Notes: generated by a model from the letters alone, not told the origin. Counted from the stretch's first letter, positions 39,744 to 50,121 are shown. The stretch is 64,000 nucleotides of DNA from Jannaschia faecimaris (GCF_900107415.1 NZ_FNPX01000009.1:62001-126000); one strand, 5' to 3'. A program made the numbers and translations.

Positions 39744-40337
39744 ATGACACTCAAACGCATCTTCATCCTCAACGGAAATCCCGCGGAAAAATCCCTGTCG
39801 CGCAGCTTCGTCGAAACCTATGCCGAAAAGGCCTGCGCCGCCGGGCATGAGGTGCGGGTCGCCCACCTGAGCGAATTGAGCTTTTCGGCCGACTTCGGGC
39901 AGGGGAATGACCCCATGTCGAAGCCGTTGGAGCCCGATCTGGAGGCCGTCATGGGCAATATCGAATGGTCCGAGCATGTCGTCCTGTCGCTGCCAATGTG
40001 GTGGGGCGGGATGCCGTCGCGACTGAAGGCGCTGATTGACCGTGCGTTCGTGCCGGGACGGGCCTTCAACCCGCGCGTGACATCGAAAATCGGAATGCCG
40101 GCCCCACTTCTGGTCGGGCGCACCGCACGTGTCATCGTGACGTCGGATACGCCGTCGTGGTTCATGCGCTTCGTCTATGGCAACGCTTTGCTGCGACAGC
40201 TGCGCGGCCAAGTCTTCGCCTTCGTTGGAATCAAGCCGACCCGTTTTACGTGGATCGCCGGTGCCAGTCACCCCGAACCCGGACTGGTTGAGCGGTGGTC
40301 GGCACAAGTCGCACGACTGGGCACGGCGGGTGGCTGA
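39744..40337 (+). CDS. NAD(P)H:quinone reductase-like flavoprotein (NQO1/KefF/MdaB fold)
   Basis: A 197-residue flavodoxin-like FMN/FAD protein. Phosphate-binding start ILNGNPAEKSLSRSFVETY, FAD/quinone region VVLSLPMWWGGMPSRLKALIDRAFVPGRAF, then ARVIVTSDTPSWF and the C-terminal FVGIKPTRFTWIAG. Such proteins reduce quinones by two electrons and protect against electrophiles. TATGGAG supports the ATG at 39744. The TetR operators directly upstream point to induction by a quinone-like or electrophilic compound (inference). Confidence 0.88.
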   Translation: MTLKRIFILNGNPAEKSLSRSFVETYAEKACAAGHEVRVAHLSELSFSADFGQGNDPMSKPLEPDLEAVMGNIEWSEHVVLSLPMWWGGMPSRLKALIDRAFVPGRAFNPRVTSKIGMPAPLLVGRTARVIVTSDTPSWFMRFVYGNALLRQLRGQVFAFVGIKPTRFTWIAGASHPEPGLVERWSAQVARLGTAGG

Positions 40338-40455
40338 CGCCGGGGTCCTGCAACAGTCGCAAGGCGGCATTGCAGGGCCTGCGCTTTTCAGGCAGCTTCG
40401 GATGGAATAGTTCAACGTTGAACAACTGACCGAGACTCTCGAAAGGTATCCCATC

Positions 40456-41847
40456 ATGGCCCAGAACTTCGACCTGATCGTGATCGGTGCCGGCCCTGGC
40501 GGCTATGTGGCTGCCATCCGTGCCGCGCAACTTGGGCTGAAGGTCGCCTGCGTCGAACGCGAACACCTTGGCGGGATCTGCCTGAACTGGGGCTGCCTGC
40601 CGACCAAGGCGATGCTGCGATCCTCCGAGGTGTTCCACCTGATGCACCGCGCCAAGGAGTTCGGCCTGTCGGCAACGGGCATCGACTACGACCTCGACGC
40701 GGTGGTCAAACGCTCGCGTGGGGTGGCTAAACAATTGGCTGGCGGGATCGGCCACCTGTTCAAGAAGAACAAGGTTACGACCATCATGGGTGAGGCCAAG
40801 GTCACGGCGAAAGGCAAAGTCTCCGTCAAGACCGACAAGGGCACCGAGGAGCTGACGGCGAAGAACATCGTCCTTGCCACCGGAGCCCGCGCCCGTAATC
40901 TCCCGGGGCTCGAAGCCGACGGGGAGCGTGTCTGGAGCTACAAGCATGCGCTGGTCCCGCCCCACATGCCTAAAAAGCTGCTGGTCATCGGGTCGGGCGC
41001 CATCGGCATCGAATTCGCCAGCTTCTACAACACTCTGGGGGCCGAGACGACCGTGGTCGAGGTGATGGATCGCATCCTGCCAGTAGAGGACGAGGAGATT
41101 TCCAAGTTCGCCAAGAAGCAGTTCGAAAAGCAGAAGATGAAGATCATGGAGAAGGCGGTCGTCAAATCGCTGGACCGCCAGAAGGCCAAGGTCATCGCCA
41201 CTATCGAAGTGGGCGGCAAGGCCGAGAAGCACGAGTTTGATACCGTGATCTCGGCCGTGGGCATCGTCGGCAACGTCGAGGGCCTGGGCTTGGAAGAGTT
41301 GGGCGTGAAGATCGATCGCACCCATGTGTTGACCGACGAATATTGCCGGACCGGGGTCGAGGGTCTGTACGCTATCGGTGACATCGCTGGTGCGCCATGG
41401 CTGGCGCACAAGGCCAGCCACGAAGGTGTCATGGTCGCCGAATTGATCGCGGGGATGCACCCGCACCCGGTAAAGCCCGAGAGCATCGCCGGCTGCACCT
41501 ATTGCCACCCCCAAGTGGCGAGCGTCGGCCTGACCGAAGCGAAGGCAAAGGCGGCGGGCCACGACATCAAGGTCGGACGCTTCCCTTTCATCGGCAACGG
41601 CAAGGCCATCGCCTTGGGAGAGCCGGAAGGCATTGTTAAAACGATCTTCGACAAGAAGACCGGGGAACTTCTGGGCGCGCACATGATCGGCGCGGAAGTG
41701 ACTGAACTGATCCAGGGCTACATCATCGGCCGGCAGTTGGAGACGACCGAGGAAGACCTTGCCCACACCGTCTTCCCGCATCCCACCCTGTCCGAGATGA
41801 TGCACGAGTCCGTTCTGGATGCCGACGGTCGCGCGATCCACTTTTGA
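40456..41847 (+). CDS. lpdA: Dihydrolipoyl dehydrogenase
   Basis: A 463-residue FAD disulfide oxidoreductase (E3 of 2-oxoacid dehydrogenase and glycine cleavage complexes). FAD site VIGAGPGGYVAAIRAAQLG, redox disulfide GGICLNWGCLPTKA, NAD site VIGSGAIGIEFASFYNTLG, FAD second site LYAIGDIAG, and the C-terminal active-site base in HTVFPHPTLSEMMHE. The E3 is alone here: no E1/E2 genes in the window. AAAGG lies before the ATG. The downstream hairpin serves the convergent gene. Confidence 0.96.
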   Translation: MAQNFDLIVIGAGPGGYVAAIRAAQLGLKVACVEREHLGGICLNWGCLPTKAMLRSSEVFHLMHRAKEFGLSATGIDYDLDAVVKRSRGVAKQLAGGIGHLFKKNKVTTIMGEAKVTAKGKVSVKTDKGTEELTAKNIVLATGARARNLPGLEADGERVWSYKHALVPPHMPKKLLVIGSGAIGIEFASFYNTLGAETTVVEVMDRILPVEDEEISKFAKKQFEKQKMKIMEKAVVKSLDRQKAKVIATIEVGGKAEKHEFDTVISAVGIVGNVEGLGLEELGVKIDRTHVLTDEYCRTGVEGLYAIGDIAGAPWLAHKASHEGVMVAELIAGMHPHPVKPESIAGCTYCHPQVASVGLTEAKAKAAGHDIKVGRFPFIGNGKAIALGEPEGIVKTIFDKKTGELLGAHMIGAEVTELIQGYIIGRQLETTEEDLAHTVFPHPTLSEMMHESVLDADGRAIHF

Positions 41848-41852
41848 GCGCG

Positions 41853-41880
41853 AAAAAGGGGCGGCGGTGACCGCCGCCCC
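41853..41880 (-). terminator. Rho-independent terminator of the outer-membrane protein gene
   Basis: Perfect ten-base stem GGGGCGGCGG/CCGCCGCCCC with a three-base loop; in the minus direction it is followed by TTTTT. It begins nine bases beyond the stop of the 41889-42479 gene. In the plus direction no T run follows, though the stem could still slow lpdA readthrough. Confidence 0.85.
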
Positions 41881-41888
41881 CTCGCGGC

Positions 41889-42479
41889 TCAAAAGCTATA
41901 GGACATCCTGAACCCAACCACATCGGAAAAGACGCTTACGTTCGGTCCACCCCCCGACTCGAGGCTGAAGTTGTGGCTGGTATAATTGACACCATATGTC
42001 ACCCGGTCGGTCGCTTTGAAGTCTATGCCAAGACCGAAATTGTAGCCATCTTCGGTTTCCGATCCGAGGCGGCTAAGGCTGAATTTAACATTTGAATAGC
42101 CAGCTGTTCCGTAGATCAAGGATTCACCCATCTCGTAGCCGAGCTTGACCGCAGCACTGAGGCCGCGGTCGATTTCGGTCGATCCAACGCCTGCTACTTC
42201 GATTTCACCGGCGACATCCCAGATTGATAGTTCTCCGCCTACAACCACACGGCCGGTCTGGACTTGATGACCTAAAGAAATGGAATATCCGAGGTCATTT
42301 TCAGAGAGAGTTAATGTTGGGCCAGAAATGTCGGTTTCGACACCGTAATTTGCCCGGCCAATGGTTCCGGAAATATAGGCTCCAGACCAATCAATGTTCG
42401 CTGTGCCTAAAGTATCTTGTGCAGCTGCAGGACCCGCGACCACGAAGCGACAGCGACCGAAAGTTGATTGTAATTTCAT
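41889..42479 (-). CDS. Outer-membrane beta-barrel protein (OMP_b-brl type)
   Basis: A 196-residue predicted eight-strand barrel: DWSGAYISGTIGRANYG, LGYSISLGHQVQTGRVVVGGE, AVKLGYEMGESLIYGTAGYS, YNFGLGIDFKATDRVTYGVN and the terminal VVGFRMSYSF ending in Phe, as outer-membrane proteins do. The N-terminus has a signal-like end (VVAGPAAAQ) but Arg-Cys-Arg at residues 9-11 breaks the hydrophobic core, suggesting a small indel or a wrong start. It is a paralogue of the 60996-61586 gene. Base composition here and just upstream is AT-richer than elsewhere. Confidence 0.8.
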   Translation of the reverse strand: MKLQSTFGRCRFVVAGPAAAQDTLGTANIDWSGAYISGTIGRANYGVETDISGPTLTLSENDLGYSISLGHQVQTGRVVVGGELSIWDVAGEIEVAGVGSTEIDRGLSAAVKLGYEMGESLIYGTAGYSNVKFSLSRLGSETEDGYNFGLGIDFKATDRVTYGVNYTSHNFSLESGGGPNVSVFSDVVGFRMSYSF

Positions 42480-42628
42480 TATTTAAACGTGGGCACTCGT
42501 TCATGCAGTCGCGGATCCGATGCAACCAGAAAAACTATAATAAAATGCCATTAAGGCGTTACGGGCGCATAATTTTTTCTATAATTGTCGGGATACATTC
42601 AGGATGCCGATCAATTTGAAGGACTAGC

Positions 42629-43783
42629 ATGTCGAAACGAACCGACTGGCTCCTCGTGATCTTGATCTTCTGCGGGGGTCTTCTGGCCGCCGCGCAGTTC
42701 GGCAAGATCACCCTTACCCTGCCGCAGGTCGCCACGGCGTTCGATCGGCCGCTGACGGCGGTGGCCTTCCTTGTGTCGCTGGTCGGTCTGATCGGGCTGA
42801 CGTTGGGGCCGATGGCGGGTGGTATCGCCGCGGGGTTCGGCATCGGGCGAACGTTTCTGGTGGGTCTGTTTCTGGGTGGCGCGATGTCTTTGGTGCAGGC
42901 GTTGTTGCCGCCGCTTTGGCTGTTCGGGGTGTCCCGTGCGGTCGAGGGGGTAGCGCATCTGGCACTTGTTGTGGCCGGACCGCCGCTGATGGCAGGCGCG
43001 GCCAGCGACCGGGATCGCCCGTTGGTCATGGGCCTTTGGGCCGTGTTTTTCGGCGCATCTCTGGCAATTTCGGCGCAGGTGTTTCCGGGCATTCTGGGGC
43101 GCGGGGGGCTGCCACTTTTGTTCACGCTGCATGGCGGGCTTCTGCTGGGGCTGGGCGCGGTGATGTGGCGCGTGGTGCCACGCTTGCCGCGGGCACGGGT
43201 TTCGCTGGACCCGGTGGCTGTCCATCGTGCCATTTACGGGTCCATCCGCTACATGGCACCCGGTTTGGGCTTTGTTTGCTATACCTTCCTGTTCATTGCC
43301 GCGATTGCCTTTCTGCCAGACGCGTTGGGCCGCCCGATATTGGCCACCGTCTTGCCGCTGGTCACTCTCGCCTCGACGCTCGCCGGGGGCGCGCTGTGCC
43401 GCCGGTTCGAACCCCACCACGTTGTAGCGATCGGATACGCGGGAACGGCGATTGGTGCCTTGGGCGCGGGGCTGGGCCTGCCGCTGACGGTGGAGCTGTC
43501 CTTCGTGTTCATGGGCTTGATCCCCGGCGCCAGCTTCGCCGCGATCCCCGCATGGAACATCGCACCGGGCGACCGGGCGCGCGCGACGGGGGCGATTGCG
43601 CAGCTAGGCAACCTTGGCACCGTTACGGGCACGCCGATCTTCGCTTTGGTCTTTGCGTCGGGCGGCATGCCGGGACTGACCTTGCTGATGGGTCTGGTCG
43701 CACTTCTGGGGCTGGCATTGTCGCTCTGGTCCGGGCGTCGTGCCTCTGGTCGCGCTGCAGTCGAGGTGTTAGACGTTCCATAA
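42629..43783 (+). CDS. Major facilitator superfamily transporter (CynX/NimT-like)
   Basis: A 384-residue transporter with about 12 TM helices: [69 protein letters not shown] (pieces), [21 protein letters not shown]. Substrate unknown. Its stop codon lies inside the LexA box of uvrA. The 149 bases upstream are AT-rich (AACTATAATAAAATGCC) and probably hold promoters for both this gene and the divergent barrel protein. Confidence 0.87.
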   Translation: MSKRTDWLLVILIFCGGLLAAAQFGKITLTLPQVATAFDRPLTAVAFLVSLVGLIGLTLGPMAGGIAAGFGIGRTFLVGLFLGGAMSLVQALLPPLWLFGVSRAVEGVAHLALVVAGPPLMAGAASDRDRPLVMGLWAVFFGASLAISAQVFPGILGRGGLPLLFTLHGGLLLGLGAVMWRVVPRLPRARVSLDPVAVHRAIYGSIRYMAPGLGFVCYTFLFIAAIAFLPDALGRPILATVLPLVTLASTLAGGALCRRFEPHHVVAIGYAGTAIGALGAGLGLPLTVELSFVFMGLIPGASFAAIPAWNIAPGDRARATGAIAQLGNLGTVTGTPIFALVFASGGMPGLTLLMGLVALLGLALSLWSGRRASGRAAVEVLDVP

Positions 43784-43789
43784 ATGTTC
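43775..43789. promoter_or_regulatory. LexA (SOS) box of uvrA
   Basis: GTTCCATAAATGTTC fits GTTC-N7-GTTC exactly. It overlaps the last codons of the MFS gene and ends 101 bases before the uvrA ATG. uvrA is a classic SOS gene in alphaproteobacteria. Confidence 0.88.
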
Positions 43790-43890
43790 TTCACGGAATC
43801 GTTCATCGTGACCACGTGAACGATTGCAACGCCGCGACCCCTCCCTATGTCTTGGCATTGCACCAGTCCGAGCAGCCGTCCGGGGGCGAT

Positions 43891-46749
43891 ATGGCCGATC
43901 AGAAATACATCGAAGTCCGCGGCGCGCGGGAACACAATCTAAAGGGCGTGGATGTCGACATCCCGCGCGACCAACTGGTGGTGATCACGGGCTTGTCGGG
44001 GTCGGGCAAGTCGTCGCTGGCCTTCGATACGATCTATGCCGAGGGGCAGCGCCGCTATGTCGAATCGCTGTCGGCTTACGCGCGGCAATTCCTCGACATG
44101 ATGCAAAAGCCGGACGTGGATCACATCTCGGGCCTGTCACCGGCGATTTCCATCGAACAAAAGACGACGTCGAAGAACCCCCGTTCGACCGTCGGCACTG
44201 TTACGGAAATCTACGACTATATGCGCCTGCTTTTCGCACGCGCGGGTACCCCCTATTCCCCCGCCACCGGCAAACCGATCACCGCACAGCAGGTGCAGGA
44301 CATGGTCGACCGTGTCATGACGATGGAGGAGGGGACGCGCGGTTACCTGCTGGCCCCGATCGTGCGTGACCGGAAAGGCGAATATCGCAAGGAAATGCTG
44401 GAACTGCGCAAGCAGGGTTTCCAGCGGGTCAAGATCGATGGGGAATTCTACGATCTGGACACCCCGCCCGAGCTGGACAAGAAATTCCGCCACGACATCG
44501 ACGTCGTGGTCGACCGCATCGTCGTGCGCGAGGGGCTGGAGACGCGGCTGGCGGATTCGTTCCGTACCGCGCTGGATCTGGCCGACGGCATCGCCATTCT
44601 TGAAACCGCGCCCAAGGAAGGCGACCCGGAGCGGCATACGTTCTCCGAGAAATTCGCCTGTCCCGTCAGCGGGTTCACCATCCCCGAGATCGAGCCGCGC
44701 CTGTTTTCGTTCAACGCGCCCTTCGGGGCCTGTCCCAAGTGCGACGGTTTGGGGCACGAGCTTTTCTTCGACGACCGGCTGGTCGTACCTGACGTCACTC
44801 TGTCGCTGGTGAAAGGGGCGATTTCCCCCTGGAGCAAAGGCAAGAGCCCGTATTTCATCCAGACGATTCAGTCGATCGCCAAGCACTATGGCTTTGACCA
44901 GAAGGCGGCGTGGAAGGATCTCCCCGAGAAGATCCAGCAGGTGTTCCTGCGCGGCTCGGGCGACGAAAAGATCAAGTTCCGCTATGACGAGGGCGGGCGC
45001 ATCTACGAAGTCTCCCGCGTCTTCGAAGGCGTCATTCCGAACATGGAGCGCCGTTACCGCGAGACCGACAGCGCTTGGGTGCGCGAGGAGTTCGAGCGTT
45101 ACCAGAACAATCGTCCCTGCGGGGCCTGCGGCGGATACCGCCTTCGGCCCGAAGCTCTTGCCGTCAAGATCGACATGAAGCACGTCGGCCAAGTCGTTGA
45201 AATGTCTATTGCCGAGGCGCTGGCGTGGTGTGACGATGTGCCCAAGGCGCTTAGCAAGCAGAACAACGAAATCGCGCGCGCCATCCTCAAGGAAATCCGC
45301 GAACGGTTGGGGTTCCTCAACAACGTTGGCCTGCAATATCTGACGCTGAGCCGGAACGCGGGTACGCTTTCGGGCGGGGAGAGTCAGCGTATCCGTCTCG
45401 CGTCGCAGATCGGCAGCGGCCTGACCGGCGTGCTTTATGTCCTGGACGAGCCCAGCATCGGTTTGCATCAGCGCGACAACGACCGCTTGCTGACCACGCT
45501 CAAGAACCTGCGCGATCAGGGCAACACCGTCATCGTGGTCGAACATGACGAGGAAGCCATTCGGGAGGCCGACTACGTCTACGATATCGGGCCAGGCGCT
45601 GGCGTCCACGGTGGCACGGTTGTTGCCCACGGCACGCCCGCCGAGTTGGAGGCGAACCCCGCGTCAATCACCGGCGACTACCTGGCTGGACGTCGCATGA
45701 TTGATGTGCCCGCAACGCGGCGCAAGGGCACGAAGAAGAAGGTCACCGTGGTCAAGGCGACTGGCAACAACCTCAAGGGGCTGACGGTCGATTATCCGCT
45801 GGGCAAATTCGTCGCCATTACGGGTGTGTCGGGCGGCGGCAAGTCGACCCTGACGATCGAGACCCTGTTCAAGACGGCCTCGATGAAATTGAACGGCGCG
45901 CGCCAGACGCCTGCGCCCTGCGAGACGGTCAAGGGGTTGGAGCACCTCGACAAGGTGATCGACATCGACCAACGGCCCATCGGGCGTACCCCGCGGTCAA
46001 ACCCCGCGACCTATGTTGGGGCGTTCACGCCGATCCGCGACTGGTTCGCGGGTCTGCCGGAGTCCAAGACCCGCGGCTACAAGCCCGGCCGCTTCAGCTT
46101 CAACGTAAAGGGTGGGCGCTGCGAAGCCTGTCAGGGCGACGGAGTCATCAAGATCGAGATGCACTTCCTGCCGGACGTCTACGTCGAATGCGAGACTTGC
46201 AAGGGCAAGCGCTACAATCGCGAGACGCTGGAAATCCACTTCAAGGGCAAGAGCATTGCCGACGTCCTCGACATGACGGTCGAGGACGCGCAGGAGTTTT
46301 TCAAGGCGGTCCCGTCGATCCGCGAAAAGATGGACGCGCTTATGCGGGTGGGGCTGGGCTATATCAAGGTGGGCCAGCAGGCGACGACCCTGTCGGGCGG
46401 CGAGGCGCAGCGCGTCAAGCTGTCGAAAGAACTGTCAAAACGCAGCACGGGACGCACGCTCTACATTCTGGACGAGCCGACGACGGGCCTGCATTTCGAG
46501 GACGTACGCAAGTTGCTGGAAGTGTTGCACGAATTGGTGGATCAGGGAAATTCGGTCGTGGTGATTGAACATAACCTCGACGTGGTCAAAACCGCCGACC
46601 ACGTGATCGACATCGGTCCCGAGGGGGGGGACGGTGGTGGCACGCTGGTGGGTGTGGGTACCCCCGAGGAGATTGCCGAGATCGAAGGCAGCCACACGGG
46701 GCGTTACCTCAAGCCGCTTCTGTCGGCGCGCAGGGTCGCAGCGGAGTGA
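43891..46749 (+). CDS. uvrA: Excinuclease ABC subunit A
   Basis: A 952-residue damage-recognition ATPase of nucleotide excision repair. First Walker [24 protein letters not shown] signature [13 protein letters not shown], Walker [14 protein letters not shown]; second Walker [11 protein letters not shown], zinc finger CEACQGDG...[10 protein letters not shown], signature [12 protein letters not shown], Walker [22 protein letters not shown] is the first zinc-binding region. The start at 43891 matches the family N-terminus ([20 protein letters not shown]). A LexA box lies 101 bases upstream. The stop overlaps the GTG of the DUF2236 gene by four bases. Confidence 0.98.
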   Translation: MADQKYIEVRGAREHNLKGVDVDIPRDQLVVITGLSGSGKSSLAFDTIYAEGQRRYVESLSAYARQFLDMMQKPDVDHISGLSPAISIEQKTTSKNPRSTVGTVTEIYDYMRLLFARAGTPYSPATGKPITAQQVQDMVDRVMTMEEGTRGYLLAPIVRDRKGEYRKEMLELRKQGFQRVKIDGEFYDLDTPPELDKKFRHDIDVVVDRIVVREGLETRLADSFRTALDLADGIAILETAPKEGDPERHTFSEKFACPVSGFTIPEIEPRLFSFNAPFGACPKCDGLGHELFFDDRLVVPDVTLSLVKGAISPWSKGKSPYFIQTIQSIAKHYGFDQKAAWKDLPEKIQQVFLRGSGDEKIKFRYDEGGRIYEVSRVFEGVIPNMERRYRETDSAWVREEFERYQNNRPCGACGGYRLRPEALAVKIDMKHVGQVVEMSIAEALAWCDDVPKALSKQNNEIARAILKEIRERLGFLNNVGLQYLTLSRNAGTLSGGESQRIRLASQIGSGLTGVLYVLDEPSIGLHQRDNDRLLTTLKNLRDQGNTVIVVEHDEEAIREADYVYDIGPGAGVHGGTVVAHGTPAELEANPASITGDYLAGRRMIDVPATRRKGTKKKVTVVKATGNNLKGLTVDYPLGKFVAITGVSGGGKSTLTIETLFKTASMKLNGARQTPAPCETVKGLEHLDKVIDIDQRPIGRTPRSNPATYVGAFTPIRDWFAGLPESKTRGYKPGRFSFNVKGGRCEACQGDGVIKIEMHFLPDVYVECETCKGKRYNRETLEIHFKGKSIADVLDMTVEDAQEFFKAVPSIREKMDALMRVGLGYIKVGQQATTLSGGEAQRVKLSKELSKRSTGRTLYILDEPTTGLHFEDVRKLLEVLHELVDQGNSVVVIEHNLDVVKTADHVIDIGPEGGDGGGTLVGVGTPEEIAEIEGSHTGRYLKPLLSARRVAAE

Positions 46750-47570
46750 GCACCCGGTCGGTGCGCCCGACCTACGAGGAGACGGTATTCCGGCTCGCGT
46801 CCCTGGATTTTGCCTGGGATATCGAGCGGTCGTTGGAATTTGCGCTGTTCCGCACCTATGCCGTGCCGTCGATTTCGGGGCTTCTGGCGAAGACGGGCGA
46901 ATTCGAACGCGCGCCGCGCAAACGGTACGATGACACCGAATTGATCCTCTCGGAGATGGTTGAGAACGGTCTCGACAGTCCGCGCGGGCAGGCAGCGCTC
47001 GCTCGCATGAACGCGATGCACGCCAACTATCGCATCTCGAACGACGACATGCGCTATGTTCTGTCGACCTTCGTGTTGGAACCGGTCCGCTGGATCGACC
47101 GCTTTGGTCGGCGCAAGGTCACGAAGGATGAGCGCGCCGCCATCGTTGCCTATTACCGCGACCTGGGCGGGCGCATGGGGATTGCAGATATCCCCGAGGA
47201 TTTCGGGGGGTTCGACCGGTTCAACCGTGCCTACGAGGCTGCGAACTTCCGGTACGCCGACAGTAATGCGCAGGTGGCGGGGGCCACGATGGACCTGATG
47301 CTGGGCATGTATCTGCCAAGGAGGCTCTGGCCGTTGGGCCGACCCGTGATGCGTGCGCTGATGCACCCTGCTTTGCTGGCGGCGATGGGATTGGAGCCAG
47401 CACCAAAGTGGATGCAGCGTTTTGTCCCCTTCGCATTGCGCCTGCGGGGCCGGATCGCGGGCTGGTTGCCGCGTCGTCGGCGTCCCCATCTGATTACCAG
47501 CGTACCCAGGCCCACCTATCCGGGCGGCTACCTCATCGAACGGCTGGGCACCTTTCCCGGCGAACCTTGA
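46746..47570 (+). CDS. DUF2236 (MpaB-like oxygenase domain) protein
   Basis: A 274-residue protein of the DUF2236/ER-bound oxygenase MpaB-type family, helical, with the typical [34 protein letters not shown] region (seen in short parts: [20 protein letters not shown]) and a C-terminal basic tail. Related proteins such as rubber oxygenase bind haem b through a conserved His; His-47-type ligand identity is not certain here. It begins with GTG overlapping the uvrA stop (GTGA), so its translation is coupled to uvrA and it should be SOS-induced with it. Confidence 0.78.
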   Translation: MSTRSVRPTYEETVFRLASLDFAWDIERSLEFALFRTYAVPSISGLLAKTGEFERAPRKRYDDTELILSEMVENGLDSPRGQAALARMNAMHANYRISNDDMRYVLSTFVLEPVRWIDRFGRRKVTKDERAAIVAYYRDLGGRMGIADIPEDFGGFDRFNRAYEAANFRYADSNAQVAGATMDLMLGMYLPRRLWPLGRPVMRALMHPALLAAMGLEPAPKWMQRFVPFALRLRGRIAGWLPRRRRPHLITSVPRPTYPGGYLIERLGTFPGEP

Positions 47571-47677
47571 CACGCGGCACTCTTGTGCCTGTTGCTCTGC
47601 GCACGCGAAAGTGACCCGATCTTCATTGGACCGGTTGGTCCGTGCAGTCTAGCGTCCCGCCAAACATGGAGACCCAC

Positions 47678-48496
47678 ATGCGACGGATACTAACGATCCT
47701 TGCCCTGTTGCTGGCCGCCCCGGTCGCCGCGCAGCCTATCCCCTGCGGTCCCGATGCGGCCTGCGAGATTGCGGGCGGGTCATATTATCTGGTTCCGCCC
47801 ACGGGTTGGGACGGCGAAAGCCCGCTATCTGCGCTGATATTCTTCCACGGGCACCGCGGATCGGGGGCACAGATTTTCCGGTCGGGCGGGTTGAAGGGCA
47901 CGTTCGGAGACAGCGGTTATCTGTTGATCGCGCCCAACGGCGCGCTGCGCGAGGGATCGAATATCCGCTCCTATCCTGCGCGCGACGGGGCGGGGCGCGA
48001 CGACGTGGCTTTTACGCTGGCCGTGCTGGATGACGTGGCCGCGCGCCTGCCGTTGGATCGGAGCCGTGTGTTCGCCAGCGGATTTTCGGCGGGCGGGTCG
48101 ATGGCATGGCTGCTGGCCTGCGAAGCGGGGGAGCATCTGGCGGGCATGGTCTCGGTCGCGGGGGCGCTCAGGCGTCCCAATCCCACGGATTGCGCGGGCC
48201 TGAGGGGCCTGCCGGTGATGCAGGTGCACGGCTTCGCCGACGGTCAGGTTCCGTTCGAGGGGCGCGCAATCCGCGATTGGCACCAAGGCTCGGTCTGGGA
48301 AACGCTGGATCGCGCGCAGGTGGCAAACGGCTGCCGGTCCAACCCCGATCAGATATCCATGACGGATATCTACCGTATCCGCGACTGGGCCGCATCTTGC
48401 GACGGGGCACCGGTCCGGCTGGCGGTGCACGACGGCGGCCACGGGTTGCCCCGCGGCTGGACCGACATGGCGCGCGATTTTCTGGAGGGACGCTGA
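47678..48496 (+). CDS. Secreted PHB-depolymerase/LpqC-type esterase
   Basis: A 272-residue exported alpha/beta hydrolase. Signal peptide 1-19 (MRRILTILALLLAAPVAAQ). ALIFFHGHRGSGAQIF is the oxyanion region, VFASGFSAGGSMAWLLACEA holds the nucleophile Ser (GFSAGG), HGFADGQVPFEG carries the Asp, and HDGGHGLP the His. Four further Cys probably form disulfides. The substrate could be a polyester or feruloyl ester. I chose the ATG at 47678 (GGAG before it). It is convergent with the small secreted protein gene (14 bases). Confidence 0.88.
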   Translation: MRRILTILALLLAAPVAAQPIPCGPDAACEIAGGSYYLVPPTGWDGESPLSALIFFHGHRGSGAQIFRSGGLKGTFGDSGYLLIAPNGALREGSNIRSYPARDGAGRDDVAFTLAVLDDVAARLPLDRSRVFASGFSAGGSMAWLLACEAGEHLAGMVSVAGALRRPNPTDCAGLRGLPVMQVHGFADGQVPFEGRAIRDWHQGSVWETLDRAQVANGCRSNPDQISMTDIYRIRDWAASCDGAPVRLAVHDGGHGLPRGWTDMARDFLEGR

Positions 48497-48510
48497 ACGC
48501 AGATGTGCAT

Positions 48511-48879
48511 TCAGTTCAAAATCAGATCCACGATATCCAAGATGATCCGTTCGTCCCGATCCAGGCGCAGGACCTGATTGCCGACGCGTACATAGGCTTC
48601 CCCATCGCGCAGGGGCGGCAGACGGTAACGGTCGCGCGACAGGATCACGTAATCGCGGTCGAGCCGGTCGCCCACACGGTATCCGGCCTGGCGGGCCTGC
48701 CCCGGCGGGACGCACGGTGGGTTTTTCTTGGCCAATCCGGGTGGGCAATGTCCGTTCGACGGATTGGCGACGCGGTTCTGACTATTGCCATTGCCCCGCG
48801 TGCCGTCGGCCAGCGCGGGCAGGGGGGCGAGGGTCAGGGCGGCCGTCGCAAGCATGATGATCCCAAGGGGCGTTTTCAT
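48511..48879 (-). CDS. Small secreted RcnB-like protein
   Basis: A 122-residue exported protein: signal peptide 1-24 (MKTPLGIIMLATAALTLAPL then PALA-D), a Gly/Asn/Ser- and Pro-rich linker containing CPPGLAKKNPPCVPPGQA, and a C-terminal domain with YRVGDRLDRDYVILSRDRYR and the hydrophobic RIILDIVDLIL. The last part resembles RcnB-type periplasmic proteins. AAGGAG supports the ATG at 48879. Function unknown. Confidence 0.75.
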   Translation of the reverse strand: MKTPLGIIMLATAALTLAPLPALADGTRGNGNSQNRVANPSNGHCPPGLAKKNPPCVPPGQARQAGYRVGDRLDRDYVILSRDRYRLPPLRDGEAYVRVGNQVLRLDRDERIILDIVDLILN

Positions 48880-48960
48880 CGGTGTCTCCTTCATTGCTAT
48901 CCAAACACGCGAAAGCGCATCGGGGTCCAGTAACGCGGCGCGCGTCGGCAGGTCTCCGCC

Positions 48961-50121
48961 TCAGTCGGCGCGAACGTGCAATCGCTCCAGCCCGTGAAAG
49001 TGGTAGATGGCGGCATATCGCGGCGGCACGGTCATCCTGAGGGTCGGGTAGCGGGTGGCAAGGGCGCGTAACCCGTGCAGCAGTTCCAACCGTGCCAGCG
49101 GCGCGCCGAGGCAGAAATGCAGACCCGCGCCGAAACTCGTGGATGTCGGCGCGTCGGGAAAGCGCGCCGGATCGAAACGATCGGGCGCGGCATAGACGGC
49201 GGGGTCGCGATTCGCTGCACCCAGCAATAAACCGACCCGGTCACCGCGCCGGAAATCGTGTCCCTGAACCGTCACATCCGCCAAAGCGTATCGTGTGAAC
49301 ATGTGCAGCGGAGGGTCGTGGCGAAGCACTTCCTCCACCAGGTCGGGCGTCACCGGCGCGCCCCAAAGTCCCATGCCGATCAGCCCCGCAATTCCGTTGC
49401 CCAAAGTATGCACCGTCGCCTCGTGCCCTGCGTTCAGAAGCAGCACGCAGGTCGCAGTTACCTCCGCTCGCGATAACTTCCCCTCTTGTGCGACGATCAG
49501 GAGTTGCTCGATCAGGCTTTCTGGTTGGGGGTGTTTGAAGATGTCGTGCAGGTAGGTGGTGAATTCGGTCGCGGCCGTCGCGGCGGCGAATTCGTCGGCC
49601 CGAGTACGCCGGGCCTGGTACATTCCGACCATCGCGTTCGACCAGGCGAGCAGCAATGGCGCGTCTTCCTCAGGTACGCCCAGAAGGCGCGCGATGACAC
49701 GCACCGGCAGCGGGCGCGCGAAGGCGTCCAGCAGGTCGAATTCGCCTGCTGGAAATTCATCGATCAGTTGATGCGACAAGGCTTCGATTTCGGGGGCCAG
49801 AGCGGTGACACGGCGCGAAGTGAAGGCGCGCATTACCTGCGCGCGCAGCGTGGTATGGCGCGGCGGCTCCAGCTCCAACATGGAGTGATCTTCGATCGCC
49901 CAAAACCCCGCCTGATGCGCCGGGCGCGGCGGTGGAAACGGATCCTCTCGCCCGAACCGCCGGTCGCGGAGCAGGGCCGAGACGACAGTGTGCGATGCTG
50001 CTACTGGCATGTCGTAGTCTGCCCATACCACCAAGGGCCCAGCGGCGCGAAGGCGGTCATAGAACGCATAGGGGTCTTGGACGAAGGCCGCGTCGGTCGG
50101 TGATTGGGTGAAATGCTCCAT
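48961..50121 (-). CDS. Cytochrome P450
   Basis: A 386-residue soluble bacterial P450. Haem loop SFGAGLHFCLGAPLARLEL (thiolate Cys), I-helix LLLNAGHEATVHTLGNGI (the acid-alcohol pair is Glu-Ala-Thr), K-helix EEVLRHDPP (ExxR), and DRFDPARFPDAP. The ferredoxin and reductase partners are not adjacent. The substrate is unknown. The start at 50121 gives the usual N-terminus; an ATG at 50142 would add seven residues. It is divergent from the second sensor kinase gene with 74 bases between. Confidence 0.92.
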   Translation of the reverse strand: MEHFTQSPTDAAFVQDPYAFYDRLRAAGPLVVWADYDMPVAASHTVVSALLRDRRFGREDPFPPPRPAHQAGFWAIEDHSMLELEPPRHTTLRAQVMRAFTSRRVTALAPEIEALSHQLIDEFPAGEFDLLDAFARPLPVRVIARLLGVPEEDAPLLLAWSNAMVGMYQARRTRADEFAAATAATEFTTYLHDIFKHPQPESLIEQLLIVAQEGKLSRAEVTATCVLLLNAGHEATVHTLGNGIAGLIGMGLWGAPVTPDLVEEVLRHDPPLHMFTRYALADVTVQGHDFRRGDRVGLLLGAANRDPAVYAAPDRFDPARFPDAPTSTSFGAGLHFCLGAPLARLELLHGLRALATRYPTLRMTVPPRYAAIYHFHGLERLHVRAD

